From the NCBI GenBank assembly GCA_910574805.1, contig CAJTCV010000013.1, forward strand, positions 81,928 through 145,927: a DNA stretch of 64,000 nt, in the 5' to 3' direction. Source of the DNA: Lachnospiraceae bacterium. GTDB taxonomy: Bacteria > Bacillota > Clostridia > Lachnospirales > Lachnospiraceae. The stretch's first letter is position 1. Each line of letters opens with the position of its first letter. Below the pieces are notes generated by a model. The model made no database searches, was not told where the DNA came from, and saw only the letters and a list, made by a program, of their open reading frames with translations. A program made the translations under genes and the position numbers. This document shows, in pieces, positions 1 through 7,370 of the stretch.

Positions 1-2162
1 GGAATACTCGTCTCCATCCGCTCGTTGACGATGACTCCCCGGTTCGTCTCAAGACCTGCCTGCTCTGCAAGATACGTATTTGCACGTATTCCGGCTGAGA
101 TCACCACCAGATCCGCAGGGAGAGTTTCCCCATCCGACAGAGTGACGCCTGTCACCTTCTCTTCCCCGTCGATGGATGTTACGCCGGCTCCTGTGCGGAT
201 ACGGATCCCGCTCTTTTCCACAGCGCGTTTCAGCCACTCCCCGGCCTCCTCATCCAGCTGCCGTCCCATGAGCATGGGCATGGCTTCCAGCACGGCGACA
301 GACAGACCGGCCTTCTTAATCTCCCAGGCCGCCTCCAGCCCGAGGACGCCTCCGCCGATCACCACCGCGCAGGTACCGGTCTCCATCAGCCCTTCCAGCC
401 GCTCCACATCGGACAGTCTCCGCACCGCCACCACTTCCGGAAGGCTGCTGCCCGGGATGGGCGGGATAAAGCATTCGCTCCCCAGGGCATAGATCAGCCG
501 GTCATAGCACAGGCTGCTGCCGTCTGACAGTTCCACCTCTCCTTCTGCCGGATCTATCCGGACCGCTTCTTTCCCCAGCATCAGTTCGATCCTTTGCCCG
601 CTGTACCATTCCGGCTCCACGATCCCGATCTGTCCGGCGGTCAGGCGCGACACGATGGCTTTGGTGAGCATGGGACGGTTGTAGGAGGGATACGGCTCGT
701 TGGAGACCATGATGATCCTGCCGGTCCGGTCTCTTTTCCGGATTTCCTGGGCCGCATAGAAGCCCGCAGCTCCATTTCCCAGGATCACATAACAGTCTTT
801 TGTATCCCTGACGTATCCGCTTTTCTCTTCCTCCACCGGAATAAAATGTTTCCGCCCGACCCCGCAGACCGGACAGATATCCAGCGAGGCATCGAAGATC
901 TCTCCGCAGACCAGACATTTCACCAGTGTCTTCCTTCCTCTCTTCTCCCCCTTCTCCGGCTCCTTCTCCTGTACCATACAGCCGAACCGGTAGCCATATT
1001 CGTAGGCTCCCACCAGGTCCGCACTGTCCGGCCTCAGGCGCACCCGGAAGCCCTCCGTCACCTTCAGATTCAGCTGCTTCAGCCGCTCTGTCAGATGCAG
1101 AACTCCTTCTCCGCTCCAGCCGTAGCTGCCGAACGCCCCTGCATACCTGCCTCCATGCGTGACCGGGAACATGGACAGGGTCAGCTCCCATATGGGCTTT
1201 AACGCCTCCCCCAGGATCGTAGGCGTCCCCAGAAGGAAACCATCCGCATGAAGCAGCTCTTCTCTCACCTCTGCCGCATCTGCCTCCACCATATCGTACA
1301 GACGGACCTCCAGATCCCCGCTGTCCCTGATCCCCGCCGCGATCCGCTCCGCCAGCATGCCGGTATAGCCATAGGCGCTCACATAGGGGATGATCACCGT
1401 CTTCTTCGGATACCGCGCCTTCCCTTCGGACCAGCTCTGATACTGCGCCATCACCTGACGGACCCGGTCTCCTGTCAGTACCGGCCCGTGTCCGGTGGCG
1501 AGCATGGAAATATCCATCTTCCGGATCCGCTCAAGCGCCTTCAGCATATACGGCCGGAACGGTCCGATGATATTGTCAAAATAATAACGAAGTGCCCTCT
1601 GATAATCCTCTTCCTGCCGGATGGCATCCGACACCACCTCCGGCAGACAATAGTGAGATCCGAAAGAATCGCAGGTCACCAGAATCTGCTCTTCCTCGAT
1701 AAAGGTATACATGGTGTCCGGCCAGTGCAGATTGGGAACATGAAGAAAATGAAGAGTCCGGCTGCCGATCTCCATCTTCTGATCATCTTTGACGGGAAGT
1801 CCTGTGAAATCCCGGTTCACGATCTCCCTCAGGAAACCCAGTGCACAGGATGTGGCCAGGATCTTCATCTGCGGGCTGAAATCAAGAAGCCGTTCCACGC
1901 TGCCCGCATGGTCCGGCTCCGTATGGCTTACCACCAGATAATCGATGCGTCGCACATCGATCACCTTTTCTAATTTTTCCACATATTCTTCAAAAAATCC
2001 TGCCTTCACCGTCTCAAACAGGACGATCCGGTCTCCCGCCTTCATCACATAGGAATTGTAGGTAGTACCGAACTCGGTATACATGATAATATCAAATACC
2101 CGCAGCTCTGTATCCATGATCCCTGTCCAGTAAAATCCTTCTCTCAGCTGTATCGCGTCCAT
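1..2162 (-). CDS. Flavodiiron protein-rubredoxin-NAD(P)H oxidoreductase fusion (3' end cut by window)
   Basis: An open frame of 720 codons runs off the left edge. ATG at 2162 follows AAGGAGG. The domains in order are: a metallo-beta-lactamase diiron domain with H80-x-E82-x-D84-H85, as in FprA/ROO oxygen reductases; a flavodoxin-like domain around residues 255-395; a small rubredoxin-like zinc/iron knuckle with C416/C419 and C430/C433; and a pyridine-nucleotide-disulfide oxidoreductase with an FAD glycine motif near residue 462 and an NAD motif near residue 600. In this family NAD(P)H electrons pass through FAD and rubredoxin to FMN and the diiron site, reducing O2 or NO to water or N2O. All three redox partners sit on one chain, so the protein could work without separate rubredoxin and reductase. 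It is cytosolic and likely protects an anaerobe from oxygen. The missing C-terminus is outside the window. Confidence 0.9.
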   Translation of the reverse strand, partial: MDAIQLREGFYWTGIMDTELRVFDIIMYTEFGTTYNSYVMKAGDRIVLFETVKAGFFEEYVEKLEKVIDVRRIDYLVVSHTEPDHAGSVERLLDFSPQMKILATSCALGFLREIVNRDFTGLPVKDDQKMEIGSRTLHFLHVPNLHWPDTMYTFIEEEQILVTCDSFGSHYCLPEVVSDAIRQEEDYQRALRYYFDNIIGPFRPYMLKALERIRKMDISMLATGHGPVLTGDRVRQVMAQYQSWSEGKARYPKKTVIIPYVSAYGYTGMLAERIAAGIRDSGDLEVRLYDMVEADAAEVREELLHADGFLLGTPTILGEALKPIWELTLSMFPVTHGGRYAGAFGSYGWSGEGVLHLTERLKQLNLKVTEGFRVRLRPDSADLVGAYEYGYRFGCMVQEKEPEKGEKRGRKTLVKCLVCGEIFDASLDICPVCGVGRKHFIPVEEEKSGYVRDTKDCYVILGNGAAGFYAAQEIRKRDRTGRIIMVSNEPYPSYNRPMLTKAIVSRLTAGQIGIVEPEWYSGQRIELMLGKEAVRIDPAEGEVELSDGSSLCYDRLIYALGSECFIPPIPGSSLPEVVAVRRLSDVERLEGLMETGTCAVVIGGGVLGLEAAWEIKKAGLSVAVLEAMPMLMGRQLDEEAGEWLKRAVEKSGIRIRTGAGVTSIDGEEKVTGVTLSDGETLPADLVVISAGIRANTYLAEQAGLETNRGVIVNERMETSI

Positions 2163-2212
2163 GGAGCGCCTCCTTCACATTAATCTGATCTCTCTATTAT
2201 GTGCAGAAAATG

Positions 2213-2242
2213 CCCCTGTGATTCCTGATTACTGACAGGGAA
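2213..2242 (-). terminator. Possible weak terminator after the PfkB gene
   Basis: A CCCTGT/ACAGGG stem with a 14-17 nt loop lies just past the stop of the PfkB gene. On the minus strand it is followed by GCATTTTCTG, a poor T-tract, so the call is tentative. Confidence 0.3.
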
Positions 2243-2250
2243 ATGCTGAT

Positions 2251-3150
2251 TTAATCAGCGCTTCCATAGTTTTCCGTCTCCGCCCTGGACGGTATGGAGG
2301 TCTGGCTTCCCAGCTTCTGTACGGAAAGCGCAGCCGCAGCCGAGCCAAGCCGCAGATTTTCCTTCAGAGAATATCCCCGGTACAGCCCATAGGCGAAGGC
2401 CCCGTGAAAAATATCTCCCGCCCCGGTGGAATCCACCGCCCGGACCTGATACGCCGGAAGATGACAGAGCGTCCCGTCCTCCTCCCGGTACAGAAGCCCC
2501 CGGGCGCCCAGCGTGACCACCGCGCGCTTCCGGTTGATCTGCTCCACTTCTCCAAAAATCTCTTCACACAGCTTCCAGTCGGACAGATCCGCCTGCTTCC
2601 CGGTATACTGTCTGGCAAAATCTTCTGAACAGACCAGATAGTCCGTTTCTTTCGCCACCGCATACGTACAGTCCCTGAATGTTCCGGCATCGATCACCGA
2701 CACGGCATCAGGAAACGCATGCATCAGCTCCAGGCTGATCCTTTCCTCATGTCCGTCCGTCAGGATCACCTTCGGCTGCTCCGGGGGGACGGGATAGTTC
2801 ACCTCCCCTCTTATGCCCGGAAAGTTAAAGAGAGTTCTGCTGCCATTTTCTTTTCCGGCGATAATCAGGCTGTACGGCGTCTCCATCCCCGGGTCCCGGA
2901 TCAGGAAGTCCGTCTTTGCCCCGGACGCCCGCAGAATGCTTTTCAGTGACTCTCCGTAAGGATCTTCTCCGATCCGGGAGATCAGCTGCACCGGAGCGCC
3001 CCACATGGCGCACAGACACGCCGCATTGAATGCCGGTCCGCCTCCGCACTCATGCCGGCCGGTAATCCGGTATTTCCGGTTCTCCACCAGCGGCTCCTTC
3101 AGAGGAATCGTAATATCATAGGCCGACTGCCCCACACAAAAAATGCTCAT
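2251..3150 (-). CDS. PfkB-family sugar (phosphate) kinase
   Basis: This 299-residue ribokinase-family protein has the N-terminal substrate-binding GGGPAFNAA segment (residues 36-44) and the C-terminal signature DSTGAGD at 240-246, with D246 as the expected catalytic base. Family members phosphorylate ribose, fructose-1-P, tagatose-6-P or nucleosides. It is the last gene of a PTS/aldolase locus, which suggests that it makes the bisphosphate cleaved by the class II aldolase; that step is inference. Its ATG lies 3 nt after the stop of the upstream P-loop gene, and its ribosome site GGAGAGG lies inside that gene, so the two are probably translationally coupled. The exact sugar cannot be read from sequence. 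Confidence 0.85.
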   Translation of the reverse strand: MSIFCVGQSAYDITIPLKEPLVENRKYRITGRHECGGGPAFNAACLCAMWGAPVQLISRIGEDPYGESLKSILRASGAKTDFLIRDPGMETPYSLIIAGKENGSRTLFNFPGIRGEVNYPVPPEQPKVILTDGHEERISLELMHAFPDAVSVIDAGTFRDCTYAVAKETDYLVCSEDFARQYTGKQADLSDWKLCEEIFGEVEQINRKRAVVTLGARGLLYREEDGTLCHLPAYQVRAVDSTGAGDIFHGAFAYGLYRGYSLKENLRLGSAAAALSVQKLGSQTSIPSRAETENYGSAD

Positions 3151-3153
3151 CTT

Positions 3154-3768
3154 CTATACCTCTCCTTCCAGAAGCTTCTGCAGCTGATCCAGAATCCCCG
3201 GATAATCGATCTTCGCATAATCGGTCACATCGATCTCCACCAGATGCCCCAGTTCAAACCGGTCATACCCTCTGGTAAGACACCGTTCCCTGAAGATCTC
3301 ATAAGTCACCAGACAGTCCGCCTCTTTTCGGTCCTCCATCCGGTCCCCTTTGTGGTAGCGGCTCACCAGATGCCCCAGGTGCCGGTCCGGATTCACATCC
3401 CGGCTTCTGGAACGCTCATACAGCACATCAATGTCGCCGGTCAGCCGGAATGTAACGACCTGATAGTTGTTTTTTTCTGCAACAGACCGGATCCGGTCCT
3501 TCTGCTTGTCACTGAACGGATAATCCGAGATAATCTGCTCTCCCGCCCTCATCTGCCGGTCCATCCGGTCATAATAGCATTCCCAGCTCTTCATCTCCAG
3601 CGCCGTCTTTTCCTCCATATTATCAAATCCATATTCATCCCACAAGGCCTCTTTTAATTCATCCTGGGACAGTATGCGAAATTCCGGATACCTGCTGCAT
3701 ATTTTATTACAGAGAAAAGATTTCCCCGTGGCAGGATAGCCTGCCAGCAGTATAAGCGTCTTTTTCAT
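3154..3768 (-). CDS. P-loop NTPase/kinase-like protein
   Basis: This 204-residue protein starts with a Walker A loop (GYPATGKS, residues 9-16) in a polynucleotide- or shikimate-kinase-like fold (AAA_33/zeta-toxin style). A lid region is rich in Arg and Asp (RSRSRDVNPDRH near 118-129). Such small ATP-binding proteins phosphorylate small molecules or nucleic acid ends, but no substrate can be assigned here. It sits between the aldolase and the PfkB kinase, separated from the aldolase by a terminator-like hairpin and tightly coupled to pfkB. The context hints at a role in the same sugar pathway, perhaps a second kinase or a regulator. I do not recognise a named orthologue. Confidence 0.7.
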   Translation of the reverse strand: MKKTLILLAGYPATGKSFLCNKICSRYPEFRILSQDELKEALWDEYGFDNMEEKTALEMKSWECYYDRMDRQMRAGEQIISDYPFSDKQKDRIRSVAEKNNYQVVTFRLTGDIDVLYERSRSRDVNPDRHLGHLVSRYHKGDRMEDRKEADCLVTYEIFRERCLTRGYDRFELGHLVEIDVTDYAKIDYPGILDQLQKLLEGEV

Positions 3769-3796
3769 TTTCCCATCTCCTCCTTCTCCTGCCGGT

Positions 3797-3838
3797 ACAA
3801 AATATGGGACATCCGGACCTCCCCGGACATCCCATATC
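3797..3838 (-). terminator. Terminator-like hairpin between aldolase and P-loop kinase genes
   Basis: An ATATGGGA/TCCCATAT outer stem and a TCCGG/CCGGA inner stem are separated by a symmetric CA/CA bulge, and TTTTG follows on the minus strand. It would partly end transcription of the PTS-aldolase part before the two kinase genes. Confidence 0.6.
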
Positions 3839-3863
3839 CCACACTTCCTCCGTCTCCTGCCGC

Positions 3864-4709
3864 CTACAGCCTGAACAGGGAAGCTTTCTCTTTCACGATC
3901 TCTTTGATCCGGTCATTTGCAGGCCCCAGCAGGGTGCGCAGAGAAGTAAGGGGCGTCACTCCTTCTGCCGTAAATGTCCGGCTCACTACCTCAATATAAG
4001 ATTTATTCAGTTCTGTTCCTACATTGATCTTCTTCATGCCCTCGCGGACGCAGCGCTTCATATCTTCATCTGATACACCGGTGCCTCCGTGAAGCACAAG
4101 ACCGGTATCCCCAAGCTTCGCTCTCAGTTCCTGCAGCAGCTCATAGTTGATCTTCGCCTTGGACTTATACTGCCCGTGGGTCGTACCTATGGACACCGCC
4201 AGAGCGTCCACTCCGGTCTCCGTGGCAAAATAAAGCGCATCCTCCGGCTTTGTATACATCGCTGCATCCTTCGCAACCACGACGCCTTCCTCAGCTCCGC
4301 CGATGGAACCAACTTCGCCTTCCACCGATACCTCTCTCTCATGGGCATATGCCACGACCTCTCTGGTATTTTTGATATTCTCCTCGATGGGAAGAGAAGA
4401 ACCGTCGTACATAACAGAAGAGTATCCACAGTCAATGGCTTTTTTCAGCGCCTCGATGCTCTTGCAGTGATCCATGTGAAGAGCTACACTGACAGTGGAT
4501 TTCTCAGCCAGCGCCTTCACTGCTGCGATCAGAGTTTCAAACCCGATATACTCTGCAGTCCCCAGAGAGGTCTGGAGGATAACCGGTACATTCAGCTCTT
4601 CCGCCCCATGGACCATGGACGGCACCATCTCCAGACAATGCACATTGAATGCTCCTACCGCACCCTTTCCTTCATTCTCTTTAAACAGTTCTATTAGATT
4701 TTTATACAT
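3864..4709 (-). CDS. Class II ketose-bisphosphate aldolase
   Basis: This 281-residue zinc aldolase of the FbaA/GatY/KbaY/IolJ family shows the catalytic and metal residues: D80 and H81 in LHMDHC, E132 in the EGEVG motif, H178 in TTHG, and H207 before the phosphate-binding GGTG (208-211). The family cleaves fructose-1,6- or tagatose-1,6-bisphosphate, or related ketose phosphates, into dihydroxyacetone phosphate and an aldehyde. The length is typical. It follows the PTS genes and a small TPR-like protein, so it is probably the lyase for the imported sugar. Which epimer it prefers is unknown. Confidence 0.88.
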   Translation of the reverse strand: MYKNLIELFKENEGKGAVGAFNVHCLEMVPSMVHGAEELNVPVILQTSLGTAEYIGFETLIAAVKALAEKSTVSVALHMDHCKSIEALKKAIDCGYSSVMYDGSSLPIEENIKNTREVVAYAHEREVSVEGEVGSIGGAEEGVVVAKDAAMYTKPEDALYFATETGVDALAVSIGTTHGQYKSKAKINYELLQELRAKLGDTGLVLHGGTGVSDEDMKRCVREGMKKINVGTELNKSYIEVVSRTFTAEGVTPLTSLRTLLGPANDRIKEIVKEKASLFRL

Positions 4710-4728
4710 GTTCCCCTTATCTCCTTAC

Positions 4729-5121
4729 TTATATTTTTCCGCGGATCACATCTTTGGACATCTGCATCAGATTCTGGACTTTGTCCATATATTCCGTAAG
4801 CTTTGCATCATCCTTCGCCTCTGCTGCCGCCTGACGCTTCTGGTTGTACAGCTTCAGAAGGTCTGTATAGGCTTTGCCCAGCTGACGGTCTTCCTCCAGG
4901 CTCATCTCATAATAATGGATTGCCTGATCCTGCTCCTCCGCCTGGAAGAAACAGGAGCCGATCTCATTGAGCAGCGCTGTCTTCTCTTTCTTATCCTGTA
5001 CCCCTTCCAGCTTCCGGATCAGTTCCTCCGCCTTCTTCAGAAGTTCTTCCCTGTCAGGCTTTGCCGCCGACTCTGTTTTCTTCTGTTCTGATTCTGTTTT
5101 TTTCTTTCCAAAAAAGAACAT
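4729..5121 (-). CDS. Small TPR-like helical protein in a PTS operon
   Basis: This 130-residue protein has a charged N-terminus (FFFGKKKTESEQKK) followed by helices. Residues about 55-105 resemble one or two tetratricopeptide repeats (GSCFFQAEEQDQAIHYYEMSL). There is no signal peptide or membrane segment. It lies 19 nt upstream of the aldolase and 35 nt downstream of EIIC. No enzymatic motif is visible; a scaffold or adaptor role is possible but is a guess. Confidence 0.6.
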   Translation of the reverse strand: MFFFGKKKTESEQKKTESAAKPDREELLKKAEELIRKLEGVQDKKEKTALLNEIGSCFFQAEEQDQAIHYYEMSLEEDRQLGKAYTDLLKLYNQKRQAAAEAKDDAKLTEYMDKVQNLMQMSKDVIRGKI

Positions 5122-5156
5122 TGCACTTCCTCCATTCTCTCCGGCTCAGATACTCA

Positions 5157-6437
5157 TCAGAAGAAGCCAACTACGGACTTAATCAGCATGAAGAAGAATC
5201 CGGTGATAATAGTATCCACGTCCGTACAGGTAACATTTACAAACCCGATCTGCGCAAGCATGGGAGAAAGCATTGCCGGCAGAATCATGATAAAAATACC
5301 GTGCACGATACAGCCGATCACCACGCCCCGGCGTCCGCCCATCTGATTTGCAAAGATTCCGGCCGTGCCGCCTGCAAAGAAGTTGCTCATAACTCCCGGA
5401 ATTACAAATGCGCCGAAGATGGGAGAGATCAGCATACCGATCAGAGAACCGATGGTCGTGAACACAAACCCGAGAATGACGGAATTTGGTGCATACGGGA
5501 ACAGCACCGGGCAGTCCAGCGCCGGCTTGGAGTCCGGAACCAGCTTCATGGAGATTCCCTGGAATGCCGGGACGATCTCAGCCAGCAGCATACGTACTCC
5601 GGCCATCAATACATACAGACCGGTTACAAACTGCAGTGCCTGAAGAAATGCATAGACAATATGATTCGTACTTCCGGCAAACGGCGCACAGGCTTCTGCT
5701 CCTGCGAAAGCTGCGGTAATCAGATAGAACGGGATCATAACCGTCATAACGGACAGATACGTATCCTGCAGAAACTCCAGGCTCTTGGGAAGCTGAATAT
5801 CTTCTGCGGATTTGCTCTTGTCACCGGTCACCTTTGCCACCATTGCAGAGACAATATAACCGACGGTGCACAGATGCCCCAGTGCGATATCATCCGATCC
5901 CGTGATCTGCCGCATGATCGGCTGTGCCAGCGCCGGCATCAGCGTCGCAAACACACCGCCTACAATACTGCCGATAAGGATCAGCGGCAGTCCGCGGAGT
6001 CCCAGGAAATACGCAAATACAACGCAGAGCGTAGATTCCCAGAGCAGTGCCTGTCCGGTAAGGAAGATATACTTGAACTTCGTCACGCGAGCCAGAATCA
6101 CATTGACCACGAAGATACCTGCCAGCGTGATGGCAATCTCTCCGCCCAGTCCCAGATCACTCATGGCCTGGCCGTTGATGGCTTCGATGGAAGCGACCAC
6201 TGCGCCCTCTTTCATATGGAACGCCGCATTGAACGCAGCTCCGAAGAACGTCAGAGACGACTGAATCACAGATGAGCCGGCTGACAGCACAAGAAAGCCC
6301 AGCATGGTCTTCAGGGTTCCGGATACGACAGTCCCTGCGGATTTCTTCTGAAGCGCCAGACCAAGACACGCGATCAGACCGATCACGACTGCTGCCTGTG
6401 TCAGAATGTTATTGATGATAAAATTCAATACTACCAT
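5157..6437 (-). CDS. PTS EIIC, ascorbate (UlaA/SgaT) family
   Basis: This 426-residue polytopic membrane protein has about ten or more hydrophobic segments. Hallmarks of the UlaA/SgaT superfamily are visible, notably the ITGSDDIALGH segment (about residues 178-188). The family imports and phosphorylates L-ascorbate, but homologues serve pentitols and other sugars. Because the operon carries a PfkB kinase and a ketose-bisphosphate aldolase instead of ascorbate-6-P lactonase and UlaD-F enzymes, ascorbate is not the obvious substrate. It works with the separate EIIB and EIIA subunits encoded upstream, about 40 nt from EIIB. It is slightly shorter than E. coli UlaA (465 residues). Confidence 0.85.
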   Translation of the reverse strand: MVVLNFIINNILTQAAVVIGLIACLGLALQKKSAGTVVSGTLKTMLGFLVLSAGSSVIQSSLTFFGAAFNAAFHMKEGAVVASIEAINGQAMSDLGLGGEIAITLAGIFVVNVILARVTKFKYIFLTGQALLWESTLCVVFAYFLGLRGLPLILIGSIVGGVFATLMPALAQPIMRQITGSDDIALGHLCTVGYIVSAMVAKVTGDKSKSAEDIQLPKSLEFLQDTYLSVMTVMIPFYLITAAFAGAEACAPFAGSTNHIVYAFLQALQFVTGLYVLMAGVRMLLAEIVPAFQGISMKLVPDSKPALDCPVLFPYAPNSVILGFVFTTIGSLIGMLISPIFGAFVIPGVMSNFFAGGTAGIFANQMGGRRGVVIGCIVHGIFIMILPAMLSPMLAQIGFVNVTCTDVDTIITGFFFMLIKSVVGFF

Positions 6438-6476
6438 AGATATTTCCCCCTCTTTTTCTCAGTGTTCTTTCCGGGC

Positions 6477-6767
6477 TCAAAGCACACCCAGTTCTTTTAA
6501 TACCGGCGTCAGCTTTTCCCGGATCTCGTTTTTGTCCACCAGACGATTCAGGAAGATCGCCGGGCAGTCATAGGTAATCCGTTCAAACTGTTTCTCAAAG
6601 TTCTTGCCTGAGAGAATGATATCCGCCTTCTGGCCTGCCACACTTGAGATATCCGTGTGGTCCAGTTTCGCTTCCACTCCCAGCTCCTTCAGTACGGCCT
6701 CCACGCTCATCTGGCATGCAAAGCTGCTTCCAAGCCCTGCGCCGCATACAGTTAAAATATTCAGCAT
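6477..6767 (-). CDS. PTS EIIB subunit (lactose/ascorbate-type fold)
   Basis: This 96-residue cytosolic protein has the phosphorylatable cysteine C8 in the P-loop CGAGLGSS (residues 8-15), typical of UlaB/GatB-type EIIB. It accepts phosphate from EIIA and passes it to the sugar during transport by EIIC. Its start overlaps the end of the EIIA gene by 7 nt, so the two are probably translationally coupled. Confidence 0.9.
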   Translation of the reverse strand: MLNILTVCGAGLGSSFACQMSVEAVLKELGVEAKLDHTDISSVAGQKADIILSGKNFEKQFERITYDCPAIFLNRLVDKNEIREKLTPVLKELGVL

Positions 6768-7228
6768 ACCTCTGTCCTCCTTTCTTTTTCTTCCGCCAGC
6801 AGAAATTCATAGATCTCTTCTGCCGACTCAGCTTCCACAAGTTCCCTGATCTTAGACTCATCAAGAAATATGGAGGCCAGCACCTGCATCACATCCAGAT
6901 GCGAATTGGCATCCGTTGCCGCAAGTGCAATCAGTAATCTTACCGGAAAACAGTCTTCCGAGAACCGGACCGGCTCCCGTACAACTGTGACTGCCAGCTG
7001 TTTTCTGATCACACCCTGTTCCGGTCTTCCGTGGATCAGCGCAATGTCTTCTGTCAGCACATAATAGGGACCGATCTCTTCCGTACTGCGGATGATCTCA
7101 TCTGCGTACCTTGGTTCCACATAACCGCCGCAAATCAGCGGCTCCAGGCTCACATGTATCGCCTGCTGCCAGTCTTCCACCCGGTCAAGGATCCTTACAT
7201 TTTCCCGCCTGAGCATTTCCGAGATCAT
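6761..7228 (-). CDS. PTS EIIA subunit (mannitol/fructose/ascorbate type)
   Basis: This 155-residue PTS_EIIA_2 protein has active-site H66 in the segment DIALIHGRPEQG (the usual form is ALPHAR). HPr phosphorylates this histidine, which then phosphorylates the EIIB cysteine. An AAGGAGG ribosome site lies 8 nt before the ATG. It is the first structural gene after the PRD regulator, separated by 142 nt that contain a likely promoter. A homologous EIIA domain is fused to the C-terminus of the regulator. Confidence 0.88.
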   Translation of the reverse strand: MISEMLRRENVRILDRVEDWQQAIHVSLEPLICGGYVEPRYADEIIRSTEEIGPYYVLTEDIALIHGRPEQGVIRKQLAVTVVREPVRFSEDCFPVRLLIALAATDANSHLDVMQVLASIFLDESKIRELVEAESAEEIYEFLLAEEKERRTEVC

Positions 7229-7261
7229 CTGTCAACCCTCCTTTGCCTTTGATCTATCTGC

Positions 7262-7290
7262 ATTGTAGCACTCTGTTTTTCCCTGTTGAA
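7262..7290 (-). promoter_or_regulatory. Possible promoter of the PTS structural genes
   Basis: Minus-strand TTCAAC, a 17-nt spacer and TACAAT lie 34 nt upstream of the EIIA start. The -35 is weak (3 of 6), as expected for an activator-dependent promoter; the PRD regulator encoded just upstream is the natural candidate. Confidence 0.45.
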
Positions 7291-7370
7291 GTCCAAGTAT
7301 TGTCACTTATTTGTGAAATATGTTGTATCCTCATCTCATTTCCTTCTTTCCGTTGTGGAATCTGTCCTGC

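Noticed and set aside
5157..6437. Galactitol EIIC (GatC) for the PTS membrane subunit
   Set aside because: The ITGSDDIALGH segment and overall layout fit the UlaA/SgaT family better.
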